From assembly GCA_964641175.1 (NCBI GenBank), contig CAZXLJ010000040.1, positions 1 through 26,041 on the forward strand: a DNA stretch of 26,041 nt, written 5' to 3'. Under the pieces are notes generated by a model, which searched no databases, had not been told where the DNA came from, and saw nothing but the letters and a program-made list of their open reading frames with translations. Below are positions 7,499 to 15,310 of the stretch, piece by piece. The DNA comes from CAYNST01 sp964641175. GTDB lineage: Bacteria > Pseudomonadota > Gammaproteobacteria > Pseudomonadales > Cellvibrionaceae. Numbering within the stretch: position 1 is the first letter of the stretch; every line of letters begins with the position of its first letter. The position numbers and the translations under genes were made by a program.

Positions 7499-7562
7499 AG
7501 TGTGAGGCTGCCAACGCTCTTTAAAGCGCTGCGCGGCCGTCTCGGGAGAATGACGGCTGTCC

Positions 7563-8180
7563 CTAAAGAACAAACAGTAAAATGGTCAGGTAATGCATGG
7601 CCGCGCCTGCCAATACAAACAGATGCCAGATGCCGTGAAAGTGTTTCACTTTATGGTCAAAGATAAAAAACACCACGCCGATGGTGAACAGCAGACCTCC
7701 GGTCAGTAACCAGGTAAAACCCCACCCCGAAAGTTCTTTCAGTAGCGGTTTGAGAGCGACAAGGACTATCCAGCCCATCACCAGATAAATCAGTAACTGG
7801 ATGATTCGGTTGCCGCGATGGGTGAAAATGTCCAGCACTATGCCGATGACCGCCAGCATCCATACCAGGGAAAAAATCCACCATCCGCCTGCGTCCCGCA
7901 GGGTGATCAGCGTGAAGGGTGTATAGGTCCCGGCGATCAGCAGGTAAATCGCGTGATAATCCAGTAGGCGAAAAATGTCTTTCGCACGCCCCTTAAGGCT
8001 GTGATAGAGCGTTGAGGTGGCAAACAGTAGAAACAGTGTGATGCCATAGATGCTGAAGCTGACGATTTTCCATGGGTCCCCCACCTGCACCGCCAGTACG
8101 ACCAGCACGATCAGCCCTGCCAGGGCTCCAACGGCACCGACCAGATGGCTGATGCTGTTGAAGTACTCTCCTCGATACAC
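7563..8180 (-). CDS. Hemolysin III family (PAQR/YqfA-like) membrane protein
   Basis: A 205-aa integral membrane protein with about seven hydrophobic helices. Family motifs are present: an N-terminal ISHLVGA, FATSTLYHSL (about 53-62), DYHAIYLLIAGTYTPF, and HFHGIWHLFVLAGAAMHY near the C-terminus. These supply the conserved His/Asp set thought to bind a metal in PAQR-type hydrolases. The length matches the family. The name is historical: most bacterial members have no proven hemolytic role and are linked to membrane lipid homeostasis. The start is GTG at 8180 with AGG 6 bp upstream; the preceding in-frame codon set contains TGA, so no longer form is possible. It is a single gene flanked by the TPS-gene terminator upstream. 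Confidence 0.9.
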   Translation of the reverse strand: MYRGEYFNSISHLVGAVGALAGLIVLVVLAVQVGDPWKIVSFSIYGITLFLLFATSTLYHSLKGRAKDIFRLLDYHAIYLLIAGTYTPFTLITLRDAGGWWIFSLVWMLAVIGIVLDIFTHRGNRIIQLLIYLVMGWIVLVALKPLLKELSGWGFTWLLTGGLLFTIGVVFFIFDHKVKHFHGIWHLFVLAGAAMHYLTILLFVL

Positions 8181-8273
8181 ACGTCACCTGCCAATACTTG
8201 AAAACGCAAGACGGAAAATTAGTTTTACGCGGCCGAAGGGCCTCGAGATCGAACCAGAGACTTTCTGCAGACG

Positions 8274-8306
8274 AAAAAAAAGGCTGCCCTCCGGGAGGGC
8301 GGCCTT
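8274..8306 (-). terminator. Strong intrinsic terminator of the TPS exoprotein gene
   Basis: On the minus strand a 12-bp stem (8306-8295 with 8291-8280, one G-T pair, 3-nt loop CGG) runs into eight consecutive Ts (8281-8274). It lies 26 bp after the exoprotein stop codon. This isolates the exoprotein from the downstream hemolysin III gene. Confidence 0.9.
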
Positions 8307-8332
8307 GTTCGCAAAAGTATGCTTTGGATGAC

Positions 8333-10879
8333 CTACGGATGGATTATCTCGTAGGTATCCTCGGCGCCGTTAAAGTCAACCAGCTCATAGACAGTGCCGT
8401 GCTGGTATTCCTCAACATAATCCTGGCCCGCGCCCAGCGTGATGGGAAGCGTCATATGATTGTTGAGGTAGACGCGGTCATTGCCTGCTCCCATATCGAA
8501 AGAGTAGTAAGCGTCTGGGTGGCTGGTATCAACAACAATCCCGCCATTGAATGTCGCAGTATCGTTACCGGCGCCGAGATCCACCTCGAAGACGGGAAAC
8601 GCCGGGTAGTCGTTAAAAGACTGGTTGTTAAAGTTTTCACCGATTGTGAAGGTGTTGTTCGCATCACTGCCGGTAATTTTCAGGAATGGGGCGTAACCGC
8701 CGACCTCCAGGTTGCCATCCAGCAGAAAGTCCTGGCCGAATTTCACGTCCATCAGATAACCCGCCTTCACTTCACTGGTACCCGCAGCCCCCAACTCGAT
8801 GTTATCGGCGCTCAGTTCAATGAAGTCGGCCGCCAGTTTAGTACTGCTCAGCTGGCGAATCGTGGCGCCGGCTCCTACGGATGTAATACTCACTTCATTT
8901 TCAGTCGGGCCAGAAGTATCGAGGTTTTTGATATCGACGTCATTGCTGTCTACGTAATTCAGCCAGCCGAAGGCAATGGCCCCCTTACCGGCCAGGGCCC
9001 CGACATCATTGCCGCTGTGGGTAAGATCGGCTTTGTAACTGTTCCAGGTCAGTGTGTCAGACAGCTGGATAGCGCCGGTCTGGGTGGTCTCGAAGAGGCC
9101 TGAGAGAGTTGCGTTGGCGCCCGTCATATGTCCGATGGTCAGAGATTCGCCATCAATTTGCGCGGTCAAATTGACTGCTCCGGTGCCCGTTAAGGTCAGG
9201 GCTTTCGAACCGTCGCTTATGCCAGTGATGGACACATTCTGAGAAATATGCTCGCCCGACTCAAGAGCTATTGAGTTGTTAGTGTTGATCGATTGAGCGA
9301 ATTCAATGCTGAGTATTGCGTTGCTACCCAGGGTCCCGCTGTCGCCGCCCCCCAAAACCACGTTGTCGGCTTTCAGTGTGAGTCCGCTATCTCCCAAAAA
9401 GATAGAGCTGTTTTCCGCTTGAGAGATTGTTGCTCCGGCGCCACGGCTCGTCACAGACAGCGATGAGTCTCCCAGCTGCAGGTCGTTGAGTACGACATCA
9501 TTCGAGTCGAGTACTTTTATGGTGGTGGAGTATTTGGTGGCTGCAGAAATGGAGGTGAAATCATTAGTGGTATGAGTAAGGTTGAGGTCGCCGCCACCGA
9601 TCCCGACGATGTGCAGATTACCGCTGAGCTTTATGCCTCGGTTCTGCGTCATTTGGTCGTGTGCTTCAATGTAAGCGTGATGGGCCTTTACCAGCGGCAG
9701 CTTGCTCACCGAATAGGCTCTGAGCAGAGTATTGCCAGTCGTATGAATCTTGCTGTCGCCGGAGGCCTGAATCGACATTCCCTCGACCTTGACGCGCCCG
9801 CTTATGTTCGACGAATTGATCGCTTCCACCGCGGCGGGGTTGGTTATTGTCACCCTGTCGCTGGCCTGGATCTGGATATTTCCGGCCAGATTTTCGCCCT
9901 GAGCATTGGCGCGAATAGCACCTTTTTGCAATATCTTTTCGCCGACCACAATAACCTGCCCGGCATCGTATGCGGAGCCGGCACCCGTGGAGACGTTGAT
10001 CGTGCCTTGACTGGAAATGTTACCGCCGCCGCTGCCGAGGGTGAAGGATCCGTCATCATGCACGATAGCCTCAACGTTGCCGTTCAAATGACCGTGGTTG
10101 ACGGCGGAACTGAAGAGGTCTTCGCTGGCACTGGCGGACAGGAGTACTTTCCCGCCTTCGGCTTTGACGGTACCCGTGTTGGTCACCGCAAAAACGCCGT
10201 CCGCATTCAAGGCGGCTTCATCAATTCGAACTCCGAGCAGGCCCGCCTCGTCGAAAGTGAGCACAGCTTCATTCCCGGATGCCAGTGCGATGCGACCCAG
10301 AGTCGCCTTGACGACGCCCGAGTTGGCCACGGTTTTACCAAGCAGCGCCACGTTACCGCCGGTGGCGGCAGCGATGATGCCTTTATTGATAATTACGCCG
10401 CCCGTGCCGTCAACACCGCTGAAGTTAAGGTCTCCAGCCATAAAATCTTCAACCCCGACGTCAAGTCCCGAAGCGATCAGGCTCTGGACGTTCACCGTTG
10501 AACCGGAACCGAAGGTTATACCGTTGGGATTGGCCAGGATAATGCGGCCATTGGCGTCAATGCGCCCCATGATGCTGCTGGGATTGTTATCCAGGATACG
10601 GTTTAGTGCGATCGATTCACTTCCTGGCTGAACGAACTGTACGCGTTCTGTGGCGCTGACATTGAAAGTGTCCCATTCAACGGCCATGCGCGCGGAATCC
10701 TGCTGGATGCGGGTCAGGCTTCCGGATTGGGAAATCGAGCCATTGCCGCCGACGACGTTGCCTCCGGCGGGAGCTGCGTGGCTGACAGTGGCGAGAAGGG
10801 TCTGAGTCGCAACTGCCAGAAAAAGTTTATTGAAAGAGAAACATGATTTGGCTGGGGCGGTATTGGTCTTGATGGACAT
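8333..10879 (-). CDS. Two-partner-secretion exoprotein (TpsA, filamentous-hemagglutinin type) with RTX-like C-terminus
   Basis: An 848-aa secreted protein. The signal peptide is residues 1-35 (cleavage near SHA-AP). The TPS/haemagglutination-activity domain follows (about 37-150): WDTFNV, VQFVQPGSESIALNRILDN, IDANGRIILANPNGITFG (108-124, NPNG motif). A beta-helix-like passenger contains two diverged copies of a roughly 100-residue unit (about 432-535 and 617-720), each with LTH..ND, DSNDV and TS.GAGATI.Q. The tail has DLGAGNDTA (767-775), DMGAGNDRV (795-803) and TLGAGQDYV (814-822), resembling calcium-binding RTX nonapeptides. Start: the ATG at 10879 follows AAGGAA; a TTG five codons earlier is less likely. 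No TpsB/FhaC/ShlB-type transporter lies in the window. Likely adhesin or biofilm factor; size is modest for the family. Confidence 0.87.
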   Translation of the reverse strand: MSIKTNTAPAKSCFSFNKLFLAVATQTLLATVSHAAPAGGNVVGGNGSISQSGSLTRIQQDSARMAVEWDTFNVSATERVQFVQPGSESIALNRILDNNPSSIMGRIDANGRIILANPNGITFGSGSTVNVQSLIASGLDVGVEDFMAGDLNFSGVDGTGGVIINKGIIAAATGGNVALLGKTVANSGVVKATLGRIALASGNEAVLTFDEAGLLGVRIDEAALNADGVFAVTNTGTVKAEGGKVLLSASASEDLFSSAVNHGHLNGNVEAIVHDDGSFTLGSGGGNISSQGTINVSTGAGSAYDAGQVIVVGEKILQKGAIRANAQGENLAGNIQIQASDRVTITNPAAVEAINSSNISGRVKVEGMSIQASGDSKIHTTGNTLLRAYSVSKLPLVKAHHAYIEAHDQMTQNRGIKLSGNLHIVGIGGGDLNLTHTTNDFTSISAATKYSTTIKVLDSNDVVLNDLQLGDSSLSVTSRGAGATISQAENSSIFLGDSGLTLKADNVVLGGGDSGTLGSNAILSIEFAQSINTNNSIALESGEHISQNVSITGISDGSKALTLTGTGAVNLTAQIDGESLTIGHMTGANATLSGLFETTQTGAIQLSDTLTWNSYKADLTHSGNDVGALAGKGAIAFGWLNYVDSNDVDIKNLDTSGPTENEVSITSVGAGATIRQLSSTKLAADFIELSADNIELGAAGTSEVKAGYLMDVKFGQDFLLDGNLEVGGYAPFLKITGSDANNTFTIGENFNNQSFNDYPAFPVFEVDLGAGNDTATFNGGIVVDTSHPDAYYSFDMGAGNDRVYLNNHMTLPITLGAGQDYVEEYQHGTVYELVDFNGAEDTYEIIHP

Positions 10880-11597
10880 AGGGGTTCCTTGCAATCTTTT
10901 TATTAGTGCCAGACGGTCAGCGCGTCATTCGCAGTCCGGTGGCGGAAGCTGTCAGTAAACCGGGAACTTGTAGGGCCACTGTTCGACTTGCCGGAGCGCA
11001 GAGTCGATGATTTTGTGAAAGCCGCTGGTGGTCGGTTCAGTGATCGTGCAATTGCAAGTTATGCACCCGTTTTTCGGCGGAGGTAATTTTTCACATTCGC
11101 ATGAGATATAAATCAAGTAAAAAAAGAATATCGCGAGAATATACGAAGCGAAATATTATATTAGGCGACAAAAAGAAAATTAAGACGTTGTGTGGTGAGG
11201 TTGCAATGTTTGAGATTTTGACCTGTGTCGCGAAACAGCAGCGAAACTGTAAACCAAGCTGACATACGGCCCCGGCATATGTTAGGAAACGGGAAGACCC
11301 ACGCGCCATCCGCGACAGAACTGAACGTGTTCCACAGTGATTGCACCGGGAGCGCAGATATTAACCAATATGGTAAAAAAATCGACAAATACTGCCGCGA
11401 GGGTTTTCGCGTTGGCACGTAGAGCCACATTAGGGCTTGAAGACGTTACAGGTAAATTTGACACTCAGCTGTAAAATCGTCCCAAGTCTTTGATTTAACC
11501 TCGGCGCCCGAGGTGAACCTGGAGCAATGACAGGCGCGCCTGCTTCAATTACCATGGTGCGCTTTTCTTGACACTCCTGATCAGTGACGCCCTCCTT
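10880..11597. other. Gene-poor, locally AT-rich spacer between the exoprotein and ilvA
   Basis: About 720 bp with no credible coding region; the open frames here lack a good ribosome site and family features. Positions about 11085-11200 are strikingly AT-rich compared with the GC-rich neighbours. They should hold upstream control signals for the minus-strand exoprotein, perhaps bound by an H-NS-type protein, but no confident -35/-10 was identified. Near ilvA, a 7-bp hairpin with 3-nt loop (11498-11504/11508-11514) lacks a U-tract. No leader peptide rich in Ile/Val/Leu codons was seen, so classical attenuation is not supported. Confidence 0.5.
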
Positions 11598-13130
11598 ATG
11601 CCCCACACTTACATAAAGCGCATCCTCAATGCGCGGATCTACGATCTGGCTGTTGAGACCCCCCTGGAAGAAGCTCCGCAAATGAGTGCCCGAACGGGCA
11701 ATCGGGTGTTGATTAAGCGGGAAGATTTGCAGCCGGTTTTTTCATTTAAAATTCGTGGCGCCTATAACCGCTTACTGCAGCTGAGTGATGAAGAGCGAGA
11801 AAAGGGAGTGGTGGCAGCATCTGCGGGTAATCACGCGCAGGGTCTCGCACTGGCGGCCAGTCATTTAGGCATCAGTGCCATTATCGTCATGCCACGGACA
11901 ACCCCCAGCATCAAAGTCGACGCAGTTCGCCGGCGCGGTGCCAGGGTAATTCTGCATGGAGATACTTATGACGAGGCCTCTCGCTACGCGCACAAGCTGG
12001 TCGCGGAAAAGGAAATGATCTATGTCCCGCCCTACGACGATCCACACGTTATCGCGGGGCAAGGAACGGTAGCGGCCGAACTCTTGAGGCAGCTTCCGGA
12101 CAATATCGACGCGGTATTCATTCCGGTTGGAGGAGGCGGTCTGTGCGCGGGTATGGCGGCCTACATCAAGTACCTGCGGCCGGAAACACGAATCATCGCG
12201 GTTGAGCCGGACGATGCGGCATGTCTCAAGGCCGCCCTTGAGCACAACCGGCGCGTCGTACTGCCGGAAGTGGGTATCTTTGCCGATGGCGTCGCCGTGG
12301 CCCAGATCGGCAAAGAAACGTTTCGCGTGTTGCGCAAATGTGTCGATGAGGTCATTACGGTAACGGCGGACGAGATGTGCGCTGCCATAAAGGACATCTT
12401 TGAAGAGACCCGTTCGATTGCCGAACCGGCGGGAGCCTGTGCCCTGGCTGGTCTCAAGAAGTATGTTGAAAAGAACGAGCTGGAAGGCAAAACGCTGGTC
12501 ACTGTCCTGAGTGGTGCCAACACCAATTTTGACCGGTTGCGCTACATCTCCGAGCGAACAGAGATCGGCGAAGGGCGGGAGGCCGTGCTGGCGGTAGTCA
12601 TTCCGGAGAAACCAGGCAGCTATAAAAGGTTCTGCGCGCTTTTGGGGAAACGGGCGATTACGGAATTCAACTACCGCTACGCGGATACTCGTCAGGCTCA
12701 CATCTTTGTGGGAGTGCAGGTCAACCCTGCCAGAAATGACCGCGAGGATCTACTGGCGACGCTGCGTGAAAAAGGCTACGAAGTTTTCGATCTGTCGGAA
12801 AACGAAATGGCGAAACTGCACATTCGATACATGGTCGGCGGGCATGCGCCTGCGCGTCTTGAACATGAAGTGATTTACCGTTTCGAGTTCCCGGAGCGCC
12901 CGGGCGCCCTGTTGAATTTTCTAACGAAACTGGCAGGCCGCTGGAACATCTCCCTGTTTCATTACCGGAATCACGGCTCCGCTTTCGGGCGGGTGCTGAT
13001 CGGCCTGCAGGTAAGACCAGAAGAGCGGGCGGATGTGGAGACGTCGCTTAAGGAGCTCAACTATCGGTACTGGGAGGAGACGGATAACCCGGCCTACCGC
13101 TTCTTCCTGGCCGAGCCCGGTTCCGGCTGA
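11598..13130 (+). CDS. ilvA: Threonine ammonia-lyase (threonine deaminase), biosynthetic
   Basis: IlvA converts L-threonine to 2-oxobutanoate and ammonia, the first committed step of isoleucine synthesis, in the cytoplasm. The 510-aa product has the PLP lysine in VFSFKIRGAYNRL, the AASAGNHAQGLALAA segment, the phosphate-binding VGGGGLCAG loop and SGANTNFDRLR ending the catalytic domain. Two ACT-like regulatory domains follow, starting near EAVLAVVIPEKPGSYKRFC and YRFEFPERPGALLNFL, as in allosteric isoleucine-inhibited enzymes. I chose the ATG at 11598 because PHTYIKRILNARIYDLAVETPL aligns with family N-termini; a TTG at 11568 would add ten unlikely residues. No strong Shine-Dalgarno precedes it. 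It is monocistronic, with no clear terminator directly after the stop. Confidence 0.95.
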   Translation: MPHTYIKRILNARIYDLAVETPLEEAPQMSARTGNRVLIKREDLQPVFSFKIRGAYNRLLQLSDEEREKGVVAASAGNHAQGLALAASHLGISAIIVMPRTTPSIKVDAVRRRGARVILHGDTYDEASRYAHKLVAEKEMIYVPPYDDPHVIAGQGTVAAELLRQLPDNIDAVFIPVGGGGLCAGMAAYIKYLRPETRIIAVEPDDAACLKAALEHNRRVVLPEVGIFADGVAVAQIGKETFRVLRKCVDEVITVTADEMCAAIKDIFEETRSIAEPAGACALAGLKKYVEKNELEGKTLVTVLSGANTNFDRLRYISERTEIGEGREAVLAVVIPEKPGSYKRFCALLGKRAITEFNYRYADTRQAHIFVGVQVNPARNDREDLLATLREKGYEVFDLSENEMAKLHIRYMVGGHAPARLEHEVIYRFEFPERPGALLNFLTKLAGRWNISLFHYRNHGSAFGRVLIGLQVRPEERADVETSLKELNYRYWEETDNPAYRFFLAEPGSG

Positions 13131-13427
13131 AGACCTCGGTGAGCCAAATGTTGGGCTCATGTTGGAGACCCGGCAATGTCTGGACTAACCTTGCAAAGGA
13201 CGAGAAAAAGTGGGGCCGTCAATAAAAAAACGTCGGTGGTGAGGGGTGTTTCGCTATTAAAACGTGAATCCGTCTATGTTTCTCAGAAATAAGTTGGAAA
13301 AATAGCGGCTTCCAACTATTTTTAATAGAGAAATATGAACTGTTTTACGTTATTGTTCCGGCTTATAAGGACTGTGTCGTACCTCACATAGCCCGGCAAT
13401 AAAGAGTGAAACACTTGAGGTATTGCA
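13131..13427. other. Intergenic region between ilvA and the 47-aa membrane ORF, with overlapping hairpins
   Basis: No gene was seen. A 6-bp hairpin (13140-13145/13154-13159) lies just after ilvA without a U-tract. At 13293-13323 two mutually exclusive stems share bases: GTTGGAA/TTCCAAC (13293-13299/13310-13316), followed by TATTTTTAATAG, and AAAAATAG/CTATTTTT (13298-13305/13316-13323). The first is a plausible weak intrinsic terminator on the plus strand, possibly the real end of the ilvA transcript. Confidence 0.4.
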
Positions 13428-13571
13428 ATGAAAGCTGACGTTTTGACCCTGGCGATAATCGTGTTCGTGGTAGGTGTTTTGATAACTGCGCTTAATGGTG
13501 TGGTTTTTCAGGACGATGCAGGCAAACCGCCGTCTGCTCTCCAGCGAGGCGTGGTAGTCGCTCAGAAGTAA
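13428..13571 (+). CDS. Small single-pass membrane protein, 47 aa
   Basis: ATG at 13428 follows GAGG (13417-13420) with 7-bp spacing, a good ribosome site. The product begins MKADVLTLAIIVFVVGVLIT, one hydrophobic helix of about 18 residues from residue 5. A short polar tail follows (FQDDAGKPPSALQRG...) and ends VVVAQK. Charge and length fit an inner-membrane small protein. It is flanked by non-coding DNA on both sides, and the weak -10-like TATAAG near 13365 could drive it. No homologue is recognised and no function can be assigned. After the stop, an imperfect hairpin near 13575-13602 lacks an adjacent U-tract. Coding status is inferred from the start signal and the coherent membrane helix, not from a family match. 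Confidence 0.55.
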   Translation: MKADVLTLAIIVFVVGVLITALNGVVFQDDAGKPPSALQRGVVVAQK

Positions 13572-13707
13572 TGTTGCGAATGGCGGTCTGGTGCCGCCCT
13601 CGCAATTGCTCATTAAGTATTAACACGTTTTTCCCCTCTGTTTTGCGACTCCCAGCTGCCAGTTTTTTGATTCCTGACGGTCCCCCAGCTGAATAAGTTT
13701 CAGCAAA

Positions 13708-14331
13708 TCAATAGATTCTTCGTCGGCTCGCCGGGTAAATGCGCCGGTCGCTCACGACCATATCCAGATCAATGTCCCATGGCGCGACCTCCAGGCGAAT
13801 GACCTGCTGCATATCGTGAGCAATGCCGATGAGAAGTGGGCGCTTTGGTCCGCAGTGGGCAAAAGTCCTGTCATAAAACCCTCCGCCCATACCGAGCCGG
13901 TGACCCCGCGCGTCAAATGCCACCAGGGGTACTAGCACTACATCAACGGATTCGAGCTGGATCTGGGGCGAACCGGGGAACGGTTCCGGAATACCAAATA
14001 CGTTGGGTCTCAAGGCTCGGCCAGGATGCCATCGGTAAAACTTCAGTTCGCTGCGAGCGGAATTGATCACGGGAAGACAAGTGCGCTTGCGCCGTCGGTG
14101 TGCTTGCTGCAGGAACATCAGCGGATTGATTTCACCGTCTACAGGCCAGTAGGCCGCAATGGTACTTGCTTGTCGAACACACTGGAGGCGCCATAGGCGA
14201 CGGGAAAGATTGCTGGCGGCGGAGTTTTGCTCGAACTTCGTTAACGCTTGGCGTTGGCGCCTCACGGTGGTTCGAAGAGATTTTCTGGAATGAAGAGATG
14301 AAATGCAGGGTATCGAATCGGTGGACTGCAT
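13708..14331 (-). CDS. ygfA: 5-formyltetrahydrofolate cyclo-ligase
   Basis: This enzyme uses ATP to convert 5-formyl-THF to 5,10-methenyl-THF, recycling folate in the cytoplasm. The 207-aa product shows RKSLRTTVRRQRQAL near the N-terminus, AYWPVDGEI (substrate region) and the signature VPLVAFDARGHRLGMGGGFYDRT, then APWDIDLDMVVSD near the end. Length is slightly above the usual 180-200 because the first 15 residues are poorly conserved. The ATG at 14331 has a weak ribosome site, which is reasonable if the gene is read through from 6S RNA. Order zapA, 6S RNA, then this gene is the classic gammaproteobacterial arrangement (ssrS-ygfA in E. coli), where read-through from ssrS expresses it. Confidence 0.93.
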   Translation of the reverse strand: MQSTDSIPCISSLHSRKSLRTTVRRQRQALTKFEQNSAASNLSRRLWRLQCVRQASTIAAYWPVDGEINPLMFLQQAHRRRKRTCLPVINSARSELKFYRWHPGRALRPNVFGIPEPFPGSPQIQLESVDVVLVPLVAFDARGHRLGMGGGFYDRTFAHCGPKRPLLIGIAHDMQQVIRLEVAPWDIDLDMVVSDRRIYPASRRRIY

Positions 14332-14349
14332 GAACTGCCAGTTGAAAGT

Positions 14350-14520
14350 AACCTTGGGTGCCGCTGTTGACTTTACCTTGAACCCATTGGCTCAAGGGGG
14401 AGGGATCTGCTGCGTATTAGGCTTCCCGACAAGCGGACATGCTCACAACGCAAACGAGACACCTCCTTCGTTCAGTTTATCGGCTCAGGGATCCGTCAAC
14501 TGGCGAAACACCCAAGGCGT
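14350..14520 (-). ncRNA. ssrS: 6S RNA
   Basis: The minus strand between zapA and ygfA holds the conserved elements of 6S RNA, which binds sigma-70 RNA polymerase in stationary phase by mimicking an open promoter. The 5' end GCCTTGGGTG pairs with the 3' end CACCCAAGG (14518-14509 with 14360-14352) to form the closing stem. Between them are ATCCCTGAGCCGATAA, GTGAGCATGTC, GGGAAGCCTAA and a CCTTGA...TCAAGG hairpin, matching E. coli 6S in order and sequence. The length of about 170 nt is slightly short of the 184 nt in E. coli. Synteny agrees. End points are accurate to a few bases only. Confidence 0.92.
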
Positions 14521-14528
14521 GGGCCTAG

Positions 14529-14557
14529 TCTATACCAAAACACTTGGACATTGGAAA
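14529..14557 (-). promoter_or_regulatory. Sigma-70 promoter of 6S RNA
   Basis: On the minus strand the -10 is TATAGA (14534-14529), with an upstream TG one base before it (extended -10). A 17-bp spacer leads to TTTCCA (14557-14552), a 4/6 match to the -35. The predicted start, about 7 bp on, coincides with the 5' end of the 6S closing stem. Confidence 0.6.
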
Positions 14558-14654
14558 CGTTTGAGCCGCCAATTTAAGGGGTGGGGTTTTTGCCCCTATC
14601 CGGGCGGAGATTGCCAATGTCCGGAAATCAAAAAGGTGTGCCGACTCTACGAAC

Positions 14655-14942
14655 TCAGGTCTTCAGGGCCTGATCGATTTTGCCGACAAATTGCTCCAGG
14701 GTTTCCTTGGGGATCAACTTGCTGGATTGCTTCGCCTCGTGGAGTTCGTGGCAGAGATTCAGGCCGACCAGCACGGCGATCCGTTCCAGACCGATCACAC
14801 CGCTGGCATTGCGGACTTTGCGCATTCTTGAATCGAGGTCACGGGCAGCAGCCAGAAGGGCAGCCTTCTCTTCAGGTTCACAGGCAACCTGATATTCCTT
14901 ATCCAGAATATTGACGTTGACGCGTTGGGCTTTTTCGATCAT
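14655..14942 (-). CDS. zapA: Cell division protein ZapA
   Basis: ZapA binds and bundles FtsZ at midcell. The 95-aa product has the typical N-terminal beta part, QRVNVNILDKEYQVACEPEE (residues 6-25), the LLAAARDLDSRMRKVRNAS linker and a C-terminal coiled-coil helix containing GLERIAVLVGLNLCHEL. Length and layout match the family. Its ATG (14942) overlaps the stop of the upstream ZapB-like gene by 4 bp (ATGA), so the two are translationally coupled and share the promoter at 15183-15211. 6S RNA and ygfA lie downstream. Confidence 0.95.
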   Translation of the reverse strand: MIEKAQRVNVNILDKEYQVACEPEEKAALLAAARDLDSRMRKVRNASGVIGLERIAVLVGLNLCHELHEAKQSSKLIPKETLEQFVGKIDQALKT

Positions 14943-15151
14943 TTGGATTCGGCCTCCAGTTTTTTCAGGCGGGAGATCATGGCTTCGAGGCGGGCGCGGG
15001 CTATCTCGTTTTTCTCAACGAGAGTGGCTCGCTCCGATTCCCATGCATGTAGATGTTCGCGCAGCACTTTGCATTCAGCGCCGAGGCTCTGATATCGCTG
15101 TATAAGCAAGTCTAGCTTTTCTTCAAGTTGAGCGAGAAGTGGCTCTGACAT
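14939..15151 (-). CDS. ZapB-like small coiled-coil protein (TIGR02449 type)
   Basis: A 70-aa all-helical protein starting MSEPLLAQLEEKLDLLIQRY and ending MISRLKKLEAESK. Leucines and charged residues run in heptad spacing along the whole length, giving a coiled coil. It matches the TIGR02449 family, which sits next to zapA in many gammaproteobacteria and is thought to work with it at the divisome; that role is inference here. The ATG at 15151 is chosen because the open frame upstream (to 15382) has no coiled-coil character and overlaps the promoter at 15183-15211. Its TGA overlaps the zapA ATG. Confidence 0.88.
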   Translation of the reverse strand: MSEPLLAQLEEKLDLLIQRYQSLGAECKVLREHLHAWESERATLVEKNEIARARLEAMISRLKKLEAESK

Positions 15152-15182
15152 AAACTGGCCTGTGAACTGCAAACCGGTCGGT

Positions 15183-15211
15183 ACTATAGGTTGAGCCTTT
15201 GAGGTGGTCAA
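15183..15211 (-). promoter_or_regulatory. Sigma-70 promoter of the ZapB-like/zapA operon
   Basis: Minus strand: TTGACC (15211-15206), exactly 17 bp, then TATAGT (15188-15183). Both hexamers match consensus at 5 of 6 positions. The predicted start near 15176 leaves a leader of about 25 nt before the ATG at 15151. It lies in the divergent region with ygfB. No equally good plus-strand promoter was found for ygfB. Confidence 0.8.
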
Positions 15212-15310
15212 GCGAGCGGCTTGGCATTTCCCGCGGTGTGGGACGTCTTGAAGTCGATTTTCGTGATAGCATCCCGGGCTTTCAATCAGGGCCACGGGGG
15301 TGCAAAGTCG

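Noticed and set aside
8198..9103. Long plus-strand open frames under the exoprotein (also 9572-10501)
   Set aside because: They cross the exoprotein's terminator or its repeat units and have no start signal; mirror frames of a low-stop-codon gene.
10895..11090. Possible cyclic-di-GMP (GEMM) riboswitch in the exoprotein leader
   Set aside because: Read on the minus strand, the leader lacks the conserved tetraloop, receptor and GC-rich core blocks of that class; no other riboswitch class was recognised.
11458..11477. TTGACA upstream of ilvA as a -35 box
   Set aside because: The only -10-like sequence (TAAAAT, 11472-11477) is 8 bp away, far short of the 16-18 bp needed, and no better -10 follows at proper distance.
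14132..14914. Open frames on both strands across 6S RNA
   Set aside because: The region is explained by the conserved 6S RNA elements; the frames have no start signals and no recognisable product.
15221..15310. N-terminal extension of YgfB from the ATG at 15221
   Set aside because: The extra 30 residues do not resemble family N-termini; the ATG at 15311 aligns better and has a plausible ribosome site.
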